Shown piece after piece: positions 1 to 5,112 of a stretch of DNA of 5,594 nt. The translations under genes and the position numbers were made by a program. Source of the stretch: Chloroflexota bacterium (lineage in GTDB: Bacteria; Chloroflexota; Limnocylindria; Limnocylindrales; CSP1-4); NCBI GenBank assembly GCA_021789355.1, contig JAJYJR010000418.1, positions 1-5,594 on the forward strand, in the 5' to 3' direction. Within the stretch, counting starts at the first letter, position 1. Each line of letters starts with the position of its first letter. The notes beneath the pieces were generated by a model. It worked only from the letters and a program-made list of their open reading frames with translations, did not search any database and had not been told where the DNA came from.

Positions 1-252
1 GACGGTGCCCGCGCTGTAGTTCGTCACGTAGACGTAGCTGCCGTTCGGGGTGATGGCGACGCCGTAGGGGCCGCCGCCCACGGTGACGGTGGTCGCGACG
101 GTGTTGTTGCTGGTCTGGATCACCGAGACGGTCCCGGAGCTGTAGTTCGTCACGTAGGCATAGGACCCGTCCGGGGTGATCGCGACGCCGTGGGGGGAGG
201 TGCCTACGGTGACGGTTGCACTGACCAGTGGGGCATTCGCCCCCCGGTAGGC
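1..252 (-). repeat. 126-bp coding tandem repeat (42-aa propeller units)
   Basis: The motif beginning gacggt at position 1 recurs at 127. Both copies are followed by ctgtagttcgtcacgta and by the ggggtgat.gcgacgccgt block, giving a 126-bp period. It encodes one YVTN-type blade per unit, and the array continues off the left edge. Synonymous and conservative differences between copies show that this is an evolved protein repeat and not an assembly duplication. Confidence 0.8.
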
Positions 253-690
253 GCTGATCGTGCCGGACGCTTTCTCGCTCACCGAGAACGACACTGTGTA
301 GCTCGCGGGCTCACTCGACGCCACGCGGAAGAAGCTCGCGTGGGCGAGGTTGGTGCTGTTGTTGTTGGTCGCACCTTCGAGCGAGGTCCAGCCGGTCGGG
401 GTGGTGATCGTGACGCCAGTCCCGCCCCGCGCATACACGGCCATGAGCAGGACGTCGCCGTTCTGCACGCCGGTCGGCATGGTCATGACGATGCTGGTCG
501 CGCCGCCGCCGTTGTTCGAGCCGACGGCGGCGACGAAGCTGATGCTCATGCCGGGCGGGGGAGTCGGCGTCGCGGTCGGCGACGGGCTGGGCGTGTGGTG
601 GGGGTTGCCACGGCCAGCGACCGGCGCCGCCCCGAGTAGGACCAGCGCGGCCAGCAGGACCGCGAGGACGCCAGCGAGTCGTGCACGCAC
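1..690 (-). CDS. Exported/anchored protein with YVTN beta-propeller repeats (C-terminus off window)
   Basis: The frame is open from a GTG at 690 to the window edge (230 codons) with no stop, so the 3' end is missing. GGAGGA at 701-696, 5 nt upstream, supports this start; the nearby ATG at 695 is in another frame. The order is: Arg-containing N-terminus and hydrophobic stretch (about residues 5-22) ending APVAG, typical of a signal peptide or membrane anchor; a Pro/Thr/Ser linker (about 30-46); a Gly/Asn/Thr-rich beta-sandwich-like domain (about 48-152) with the GDVLLMAVYARGG and PTGW motifs common in secreted and phage surface proteins; then YVTN-type repeats of 42 residues (about 158 onward) with PHGVAITPDGSYAYVTNYSSG-like units, also visible as a 126-bp DNA repeat. 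YVTN propellers usually bind surfaces or partners. The gene starts 1 nt after the stop of its upstream neighbour. An exported host-surface protein or a virion-attached adhesin are both possible; function is inferred. Confidence 0.85.
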   Translation of the reverse strand, partial: MRARLAGVLAVLLAALVLLGAAPVAGRGNPHHTPSPSPTATPTPPPGMSISFVAAVGSNNGGGATSIVMTMPTGVQNGDVLLMAVYARGGTGVTITTPTGWTSLEGATNNNSTNLAHASFFRVASSEPASYTVSFSVSEKASGTISAYRGANAPLVSATVTVGTSPHGVAITPDGSYAYVTNYSSGTVSVIQTSNNTVATTVTVGGGPYGVAITPNGSYVYVTNYSAGTV

Positions 691-691
691 G

Positions 692-1132
692 TCATTCCTC
701 CACCCAGACGTTCACGTCGTAATTAGGTGTCCCCGAGCCAGCTACGGTAGTCACCCGGAACTCCCAGAAGGCGCTGACCGGCACGTTCGGCTCGCGGCCC
801 AGCGGCCACTGGTAGGACAGGCCCGTCTGGGGGTGGACCAGCCAGCCGGAGAGGACCGTGGGGCTGGTGCCGTCGGTCGTGTCGTTGGTGCGGGACGTGA
901 ACTGGCTGGTCCGGGACGTGTCCGCGCTCACGACGTTGTTGGTGCCAGCCGCGCCGCCCAAGGAGGCGGCCGTGGTCTTGACCAGCTCGATCAGGATCGG
1001 TGTGGCGGTGGCGCTCGTGCCGTCGAACGACACGTCGAACGCCACGATCTTGCAGGTGACGGCGGCGCCGGTCGCGATCTCGACTGCGACCTTCGCGGCA
1101 GCGCTGGCGGTGGCTACCTTGCCCGAGTTCAC
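692..1132 (-). CDS. Putative phage virion protein (small beta-rich structural protein)
   Basis: From the GTG at 1132 this gives 146 residues. It is Thr/Ala/Ser-rich with SFDGTSATATPILIEL, LVHPQTGLSYQWPLGREP and a C-terminal NVWVEE. From memory, this matches a family of short structural proteins in high-GC phage genomes with a conserved FDGTS.TA.PVLVEL core and a P.G..P.GREP motif. Those proteins typically begin MA.R.Y..N.G. That alignment would place the true start at a GTA (1153-1151) giving MAISLYVVNSGK, which overlaps the upstream TAG stop as GTAG and sits 4 nt after GGGAG (1162-1158). The GTG at 1132 has no visible ribosome binding site and would remove about seven conserved residues. The longer open frame up to 1408 is only a shadow of the neighbouring genes. 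No signal peptide or membrane segment is visible. Coding status is secure, the start is uncertain, and the virion role is inferred. Confidence 0.75.
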   Translation of the reverse strand: MNSGKVATASAAAKVAVEIATGAAVTCKIVAFDVSFDGTSATATPILIELVKTTAASLGGAAGTNNVVSADTSRTSQFTSRTNDTTDGTSPTVLSGWLVHPQTGLSYQWPLGREPNVPVSAFWEFRVTTVAGSGTPNYDVNVWVEE

Positions 1133-1149
1133 GACGTACAGACTGATGG

Positions 1150-1362
1150 CTACTGCGCTCCCATCTCTGCGGCGATGCGATCGAGCAGCTGCTCGGCGGA
1201 CTCGTCCGGCCGGTAGCGGTAGTCGTAGTGCTGCCCGCGCGCGATGACCCGAAAGCCGACCGACTCCCCGGCCACGGACTCCGGGATCAAGTCGTCGCAG
1301 CCCTTGCGGGCGAGGACCGCGCGCCAGTACCCGAGGCGCTTCTCGTCGAGGGATCGGTTCAC
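1150..1362 (-). CDS. Small protein of unknown function (70 aa)
   Basis: I do not recognise this protein. The chosen GTG start (1362-1360) overlaps the glycosyltransferase stop as GTGA, the overlap style also seen at 4837-4840. The ORF extends upstream only through glycosyltransferase codons. The product begins VNRSLDEKRLGYWRAVL and carries GFRVIARGQHYDYRYRP followed by an amphipathic C-terminal helix (DESAEQLLDRIAAEM). It looks like a compact alpha/beta protein with no Cys pairs, signal or membrane segment. Only a weak G-rich stretch (ggtggtgg) precedes the start, so translational coupling to the glycosyltransferase is likely. Its stop overlaps the apparent start of the next gene. Position between a glycosyltransferase and a virion-type protein does not fix a function. 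Confidence 0.65.
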   Translation of the reverse strand: MNRSLDEKRLGYWRAVLARKGCDDLIPESVAGESVGFRVIARGQHYDYRYRPDESAEQLLDRIAAEMGAQ

Positions 1363-2501
1363 GCTGCCACCACCTGTGCTCCACGCTCCGCGGCCGTGCG
1401 GTAGGCATCGGCCCACTCGGCCGCCCGCACCCGGTAGTCGTACTCGGCCAGCACGCGCTCGCGCGCGGCTGCGACTAGATCGTCACGCAGCGCCGGGTTC
1501 TCGGCCAGTCGCCGGACGGCGCGACGCCACTCGTCGGCCCCGCGTGCGAGCAGGGCGTCCGTGCCGTCCCGCACCACGTCGTAGGGCGCCGGGCGCATCA
1601 GGCGCTGCGCCACCGTGGGGATGCCGACGCAGGTGTATTCGAGCCAGTGCAACTCGCTCTTGGCACGGTCAAAGTCGTCCCCGACCAGCGGCGCGAGCCC
1701 GATGTCGGCCCAGATGCCGGCCAGCGTCCGAGCGAACTCGGGGATGCCATCGACGTAGCGCACCACCTCGTCGAAGTACTTGGGGGCGTCGGGGCCGCCC
1801 TCGTAGCCGAAGAACACCGTGCGCAGCCCGGCCCCGCGGACGGCCGCAGCGCACTCGCCGCCGTGCCACCGCCCGTCGTTCCCACGCTCGCCGAAGTAGT
1901 CGCGCAGGCGGCTCTCGGCCGAGCCGTAGAACAGGGTCGTGATCCGGCGGTCGGGTTGCTCGGTCGTGGGGCGGTAGATGGATGGATCGACCGCGTTGCG
2001 GACAACGCGGATGTTGCAATTGAAGGTGCCGTACCGCTGTGCCAGTGCCGGGGTGGCGACCGTCACGAGCGTGGCCTTGCGGGCCATCTCGCGCACGAAG
2101 TCGGCCTCGCGCTGCGCCACCGTCCACTGGGCATTCCAGCGGCCCATGACGAGCGGATCGTCGTCGGTGTCGTAGACGTAGGGCTTGCCATGCTCCTGCA
2201 CCCACGTCCACGTCCAGTGGGTATTGCTGAACGGCAGGAAGCCCGCTTGGGCGACCTGCGCGATCTCCTTCAGGGTGTCGTAGAAGCGCCGGAACACGAC
2301 CACATCCGCCCACTCCAAGGGCTCGGTATCGAAGCCGTGCTGGTCGGCGCTGATGCCGACCAGATAGCGGCTCTCGACGCCGAGCGCCCGGAGTGGTTCG
2401 TCGAACTGGCTGCCCCGGAAGTACGGGCACGGCATCTGGGGGTCGTGCCCGTAGTACAGGACGTGAAGCGGCTCAGACGTGAGCGGACTCCTTGTGGGCA
2501 T
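1359..2501 (-). CDS. GT-B fold glycosyltransferase (GT4-like)
   Basis: This is a predicted cytoplasmic sugar transferase that would use an activated sugar donor; the acceptor is unknown. From the ATG at 2501 it is 380 residues, normal for a single-domain-pair GT-B enzyme. N-terminal Rossmann-like half: LHVLYYGHD (about 12-20) and ADVVVFRR (65-72), then YDTDDD (110-115), an acidic motif common in phage-borne and GT4-type enzymes. Linker: RVVRNAVDPSIYRP (165-178), the usual N.VD...F.P motif before the C-terminal half. C-terminal half: LFYGSAES, GLAPL and KSELHWLEYTCVGIPTVA (281-298), the equivalent of the donor-binding K..EY.A.G.PVV motif. Its start lies within the end of the HNH gene, a 29-nt overlap. 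AAGGAG (2493-2488) sits inside the proposed gene, 7 nt before an in-frame ACG, so the exact start is unsure. It may decorate virion or host-surface glycans. Confidence 0.85.
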   Translation of the reverse strand: MPTRSPLTSEPLHVLYYGHDPQMPCPYFRGSQFDEPLRALGVESRYLVGISADQHGFDTEPLEWADVVVFRRFYDTLKEIAQVAQAGFLPFSNTHWTWTWVQEHGKPYVYDTDDDPLVMGRWNAQWTVAQREADFVREMARKATLVTVATPALAQRYGTFNCNIRVVRNAVDPSIYRPTTEQPDRRITTLFYGSAESRLRDYFGERGNDGRWHGGECAAAVRGAGLRTVFFGYEGGPDAPKYFDEVVRYVDGIPEFARTLAGIWADIGLAPLVGDDFDRAKSELHWLEYTCVGIPTVAQRLMRPAPYDVVRDGTDALLARGADEWRRAVRRLAENPALRDDLVAAARERVLAEYDYRVRAAEWADAYRTAAERGAQVVAA

Positions 2502-3057
2502 CGAGGTAGGCCACGGCCGCAGCGAAGCGGTCCCGGTCCTCGTGAAGCAGGCCGATGGCGACGTTGCAGCGGTGGCAGAGCAGGCCGCGAACGCGGCCCG
2601 TCTGATGGTCGTGGTCCACGGAGAGCGAACTGATGGTTCCCTTGGGCGTATTCGAGACGGTCTCGGGCTGCCCACAGATGGCACATCTGCCGTCCTGCTC
2701 TGCGAGCAGGCGCTCGTACTCCGCGTTGGTCAGGCCGGAGCGGTGCTTGCGTACGCTCCTTCGATGCGCCTCGGCAGTGTCCGGCGTGTAGTCGGCCCCC
2801 CGGTTGGGACTGGCCGTGCCGTACATCGGGTTGCGCTCACCGCGCTTGGCTGCCGCCTGTGTAGCCCGCTTCGCCGGGTCGGCCCATGCCGCCCGGCTCT
2901 GGCGGGACTTCTCGGCCTTCTGCTCCTCGGTCCACTGCGGACCGGGCTTGCCGCGCCGCGAGGCCGCGATCTTGGCGCGTGTCTCCGCTGACTGAGTTGT
3001 GCCGCGGCGTGCCGCGGCGATCTTGGCTCTGGTCTCTGGCGATCTTGTTCTGTCCAT
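2473..3057 (-). CDS. HNH endonuclease, NUMOD3 plus endonuclease VII-type domain
   Basis: A 194-residue DNA nuclease, most likely a free-standing homing-type enzyme. N-terminus: two tandem NUMOD3 DNA-binding units, SPETRAKIAAARRG (6-19) and SAETRAKIAASRRG (23-36), a 17-residue period also visible as a 51-bp DNA repeat. A third related piece, GERNPMYG, lies at 73-80. C-terminus: a T4 gp49/endonuclease VII-like domain with CAIC (125-128), SVDHDHQTGRVRGLLC (catalytic His region about 147-161) and CHRC (161-164), forming the structural zinc site; the terminal helix ends AYLDAH. The ATG at 3057 is chosen because NUMOD3 begins six residues later. Upstream in-frame starts (ATG at about 3081, TTG at 3105) add residues unlike the family. 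No ribosome binding site precedes 3057, but a -10-like TACACT fits leaderless transcription. It lies between two unrelated genes and overlaps the glycosyltransferase. Confidence 0.9.
   Translation of the reverse strand: MDRTRSPETRAKIAAARRGTTQSAETRAKIAASRRGKPGPQWTEEQKAEKSRQSRAAWADPAKRATQAAAKRGERNPMYGTASPNRGADYTPDTAEAHRRSVRKHRSGLTNAEYERLLAEQDGRCAICGQPETVSNTPKGTISSLSVDHDHQTGRVRGLLCHRCNVAIGLLHEDRDRFAAAVAYLDAHKESAHV
2955..3045 (-). repeat. 51-bp coding repeat (NUMOD3 units)
   Basis: Two copies of a block containing gcgatcttgg (start about 3017 and 2967) encode the consecutive TRAKIAA.RRG units. The spacing is about 51 bp, which equals 17 residues. NUMOD3 repeats are helix-forming DNA-binding modules of mobile endonucleases. 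Confidence 0.6.
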
Positions 3058-3113
3058 GGTATGCAGTGTAACATAACACATGGACTGAACGACCCTACCA
3101 CCCAACCGATAAG
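3058..3113 (-). promoter_or_regulatory. AT-richer gap with candidate leaderless promoter for the HNH gene
   Basis: This 56-nt gap between the virion-protein stop and the HNH ATG is clearly less GC-rich than its surroundings (3061-3080 especially). On the minus strand a -10-like TACACT (3070-3065) ends 7 nt before the ATG, so transcription would begin at or next to the A of ATG. TATGTT (3075-3070) is a second -10-like candidate. No convincing -35 or Shine-Dalgarno sequence is present. TGTTATGTTACA (3079-3068) is also an imperfect inverted repeat and could be an operator. This is inference only. Confidence 0.3.
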
Positions 3114-4157
3114 TCAGAAACCGATTGTCCAGCCGTTCAACTGGATCGTGTCACCGTTCGCGGCCACGGTCGCGGTCGCATTGAGCAGCGTCTCCAGCAT
3201 CGGGATGTTGCCCGCGCCAGCGAGGGAGTTGAAGAGCACGACCTTGCCGATGGTGACCTGCACGGCGCCCGTGTAGGTCCAGGTGTGCAGGAACTCCTCC
3301 TGCCCCGCGCCGGGGAAGGTCGGGGAGGTTGCGCCGCCGTAGCCGGCGAACGCGCGAGCGAGCCCGCTCGTCGTCTGCTCGGTGGCCGCGCCGGTCGCCG
3401 TGCCGTCGGCCCACAGGCCGTCGGCCGTGCGGGTGACGTCGGTCGCCGCCGGAGTCGTGGTGGAGGTCGAGAGCGCTACCCACCACATCGGGGCGCCGCC
3501 CGGCAGCACCACGCCAGCCGACGCCGCAGCCGGCGTGGTGCCAGCGGCGCCGGTGAGCGGGATGGCGTACCACTGGTCCACGGTCGCGGCCGTGGCCGTG
3601 TTCGAGAGGACGACGCCGAGTACCGGGTTCGTGAACGCGCTCGTCGCGATGGCGTTTGCGACGAACAGGAACTTCCCCTGCAGCCCGACGTTACCGGCGC
3701 CCGACGTGGCCGTGGGAAGCGCGGTGCCAGAGGTGAACGTGGTGGCCGTCGGGGCCGTGGCTGAGCCGGTGATGGCGAAGCCGTTGAGGTCCGCCCCGAT
3801 GTCGCCGAAGGTGGCGATGCGCTGGAACTGGTCGCGCCCGACGTTCAGACGCAGGTTGTGGGTGCGGCGGATCTCCCGCCAGACGCGGCGCTGCATGCCG
3901 TAGGCACCGTCGCGCCACTCCTTGCCGACGAGGACCGGCTGGGTGAACGCCCGGGGGTCCTGCACCAGATCGCGCGGGTGGACTCGCGCACCGTCCGGCA
4001 CGAGGCTCGTGGTCCGCACCTCGACGGGATCGAGGTAGCGGCGGTATCCGGCCACGAACGAGGCGGGGTCGAGGATGCCGCGCGCGAGGAACCCGATATC
4101 CTCCGACACGCTGCGGCGGAAGCCGCTGGGGCGGCGCGAGATGAAGTCGTAGATCAC
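3114..4157 (-). CDS. Putative phage virion-associated structural protein
   Basis: From the GTG at 4157 it is 347 residues. The start is well supported by AGGAGGA (4169-4163) with about 6 nt spacing and by the basic aromatic N-terminus VIYDFISRRPSGFRR. The first third (about 1-125) is charged, contains SEDIGFLARGILDPASFVAGYRRYLDP and ends NLRLNVGRDQFQRIATFGDIG. The rest is very Thr/Ala/Gly-rich with few charges, typical of beta-rich virion proteins. The C-terminal portion (GLARAFAGYGG, then FLHTWTYTGAVQVTIGKVVL, ending GDTIQLNGWTIGF) follows a layout I recall from phage minor structural or appendage proteins: a T/A-rich segment, then FNs..gG.ML., then a GDT.Q..WTI.F end. There is no signal peptide or membrane segment. 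It is the best-initiated gene in the window and follows a GC hairpin, suggesting high expression. A tail, fibre or head-decoration role cannot be distinguished. Confidence 0.8.
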   Translation of the reverse strand: MIYDFISRRPSGFRRSVSEDIGFLARGILDPASFVAGYRRYLDPVEVRTTSLVPDGARVHPRDLVQDPRAFTQPVLVGKEWRDGAYGMQRRVWREIRRTHNLRLNVGRDQFQRIATFGDIGADLNGFAITGSATAPTATTFTSGTALPTATSGAGNVGLQGKFLFVANAIATSAFTNPVLGVVLSNTATAATVDQWYAIPLTGAAGTTPAAASAGVVLPGGAPMWWVALSTSTTTPAATDVTRTADGLWADGTATGAATEQTTSGLARAFAGYGGATSPTFPGAGQEEFLHTWTYTGAVQVTIGKVVLFNSLAGAGNIPMLETLLNATATVAANGDTIQLNGWTIGF

Positions 4158-4162
4158 GGATC

Positions 4163-4169
4163 TCCTCCT
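4163..4169 (-). promoter_or_regulatory. Strong ribosome binding site for the 347-aa virion protein
   Basis: AGGAGGA, close to a full anti-16S match, lies about 6 nt before the GTG at 4157. It decides the start of that gene against the upstream ATG at 4199. Confidence 0.85.
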
Positions 4170-4204
4170 GTCGAGGGTGCGGACGCCGCGTCGGTGCATC
4201 CCTG

Positions 4205-4237
4205 CCCCGCCGGGCGCGGCGTCACCGCCGGGCGGGG
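4205..4237 (-). other. Two-tier GC hairpin with GUGA loop (terminator-like or processing element)
   Basis: The outer 7-bp stem pairs 4205-4211 with 4231-4237 (CCCCGCC/GGCGGGG). A 5-nt bulge (4212-4216) separates it from an inner 5-bp stem (4217-4221 with 4226-4230). In minus-strand RNA the loop is GUGA, a GNRA tetraloop. It begins 5 nt after the stop of the 69-aa gene and precedes the virion gene's ribosome binding site. There is no U-tract, so intrinsic termination would be inefficient; an mRNA 3'-end stabiliser or processing site is equally possible. The rest of the 4158-4242 gap shows no promoter I can support. Confidence 0.4.
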
Positions 4238-4242
4238 ACCGA

Positions 4243-4452
4243 TCAGTAGCCCGCTGGTTGGACCCCGCGGTCCGAGTCGGGCAGTCGGCCGGACTTGCGC
4301 ACCCTGCTCGCGCAGCGGCGGCAGAGGTACGCGGATTGCGAGCTGTAGTAGGCGATGTGGCGGTGGCAGAACGAGTGGCTGCAGGTGTTGCACTGCTCCG
4401 TTGCCTCGCCGTTGCGCTTGCGCTGGCACAGCGGGCAGAACGCGGATGCCAC
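4243..4452 (-). CDS. Small zinc-finger protein with eight Cys/His ligands (69 aa)
   Basis: From the GTG at 4452 the protein is 69 residues. Its potential ligands are C6, C9, C21, C24, C29, H32, C44 and C47, spaced C-x2-C-x11-C-x2-C-x4-C-x2-H-x11-C-x2-C, with H26 and H30 as extras. This is enough for two zinc ions. The central CNTCSHSFCHRHI resembles the C..C...FC..C core of cross-brace (FYVE/RING-like) fingers, but two independent zinc ribbons are also possible. The tail after about residue 48 is basic then disordered, without Cys. No ribosome binding site directly precedes the GTG; GGAG at 4473-4470 is 17 nt away, and a CTG at 4458 is an alternative. The open frame extends upstream to 4590 as an Arg-rich antisense-like shadow of the neighbour, so the short form is preferred. 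The role is unknown; nucleic-acid or protein binding is inferred from the metal site. Confidence 0.7.
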   Translation of the reverse strand: MASAFCPLCQRKRNGEATEQCNTCSHSFCHRHIAYYSSQSAYLCRRCASRVRKSGRLPDSDRGVQPAGY

Positions 4453-4465
4453 GCCCAGTGAAGGA

Positions 4466-4840
4466 CTAGCTCCGCGCCCGGCGCGTGCGCGGGGGCACGA
4501 CGACGGCCGCCGCCTTGGCCGCGCCGACCAGCCGCTCGCCCATCTCGCGCACCGCCGCCTGCGCCTCGTCCTCGCGCTGCTGGATCTCATCGAGCTGCTC
4601 GTCGGTGAGCGGGATGCCCTTGCCCTGCGGCTCCAGCGTCCCGTCGGCGCGGCGACGGTAGCCCTGATAGTGCGGCGTCGGCACCCAGCCCATCCGGCGC
4701 AGGTACGGTTCGCAGGCGTCGCAGTCGACGGCCATCGGGGTCCGGTCCCCCGGCGCTGGCGCGTCGGCGCGGACGTGGTTGTGCCCGGTCTCCCCGACCG
4801 AGACGGAGTAGGTGCGGTAGTCGGCGTAGAGGACGGTCAC
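4466..4840 (-). CDS. Small phage protein with CxxC knuckle and C-terminal helix (124 aa)
   Basis: The GTG start (4840-4838) overlaps the preceding gene's TGA as GTGA, and AAGGGAG (4854-4848) lies 7 nt upstream, so the start is well supported. The longer frame to 5158 is rejected because it runs through the neighbouring gene. Residues 1-35 contain a beta-like segment (VTVLYADYRTYSVSVG) and H20/H22. DCDACEP (39-45) gives a CxxC that, with H20/H22, could form one zinc knuckle. After a basic PHYQGYRRR stretch comes a charged helix (LTDEQLDEIQQREDEAQAAV, about 78-97) that could form a coiled coil, then an Ala/Val segment and an Arg-rich tail. I recall similar hypothetical proteins with HNHVRADAPAPGD-like motifs beside phage structural genes, but no function. 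Confidence 0.75.
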   Translation of the reverse strand: MTVLYADYRTYSVSVGETGHNHVRADAPAPGDRTPMAVDCDACEPYLRRMGWVPTPHYQGYRRRADGTLEPQGKGIPLTDEQLDEIQQREDEAQAAVREMGERLVGAAKAAAVVVPPRTRRARS

Positions 4841-5112
4841 ACTGACGCTCCCTTGACGATGCGCCCGCACTTGGGGCACCTGCGTTCCCAGTCCCAGAGT
4901 CCCCGGCGGCAGCACGAGCGCGTGGCCGTCGTGGTGGCTCGGGCGGGCTTGACCTCGATGATGCTGTCGTAGCGGCGAGCGGCCGACGAGCCCCGGATCG
5001 CCGCGGCCTGCTCGTCGGTGACGTGGATGCGTCCGCGACTGTTCGCCCGCAGGCTTCCGCCGCCGTCGAAGTCGACGCCTCGGGCGCCGCCCAGCAGCGC
5101 GAAGTCCGGCAC
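4837..5112 (-). CDS. Small phage protein with C-terminal zinc ribbon (91 aa)
   Basis: The GTG start at 5112 is preceded by GGGAGG (5125-5120) with 7-nt spacing. The N-terminal half contains RGVDFDGGGSLRANSRGRIHV then TDEQAAAIRGSSAARRYDSI (32-51). This resembles the short beta part plus V.DE.A..L element of small head/tail-region phage proteins that I recall, a weak family suggestion only. The C-terminus carries C67/C68 and CPKC (79-82), a four-Cys ribbon candidate (SCC-x10-CPKCGRIV). It is translationally coupled to the next gene by the GTGA overlap. No membrane or signal segment is visible. Function is unknown. Confidence 0.75.
   Translation of the reverse strand: MPDFALLGGARGVDFDGGGSLRANSRGRIHVTDEQAAAIRGSSAARRYDSIIEVKPARATTTATRSCCRRGLWDWERRCPKCGRIVKGASV

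Noticed and set aside
1..252. Repeats as a possible CRISPR or non-coding array
   Set aside because: The 126-bp period is a multiple of three, in frame, and encodes YVTN-type propeller units.
350..1216. Long plus-strand open frame (288 aa)
   Set aside because: It is antisense to three well-supported minus-strand genes; its composition is Arg/Gly/Ala-rich with no domain-like sequence, the usual shadow of high-GC genes.
1133..1408. N-terminal extension of the virion-type protein to 238 aa
   Set aside because: The extra residues are an Arg-rich shadow of the 70-aa gene and the glycosyltransferase end; only the part from about 1153 downward resembles a structural protein.
1647..2633. Long plus-strand open frame (328 aa)
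   Set aside because: It lies opposite the glycosyltransferase and HNH genes, whose motifs are clear; no ribosome binding site or recognisable motif.
2502..2684. N-terminal extension of the glycosyltransferase to 441 aa
   Set aside because: The extra residues are an out-of-frame reading of the HNH catalytic domain.
4130..4461. Other open frames around the zinc-finger gene (4154-4429 minus, 4177-4461 plus)
   Set aside because: They destroy the eight-ligand Cys/His pattern, are Arg/Pro/Ala-rich, and lack ribosome binding sites.
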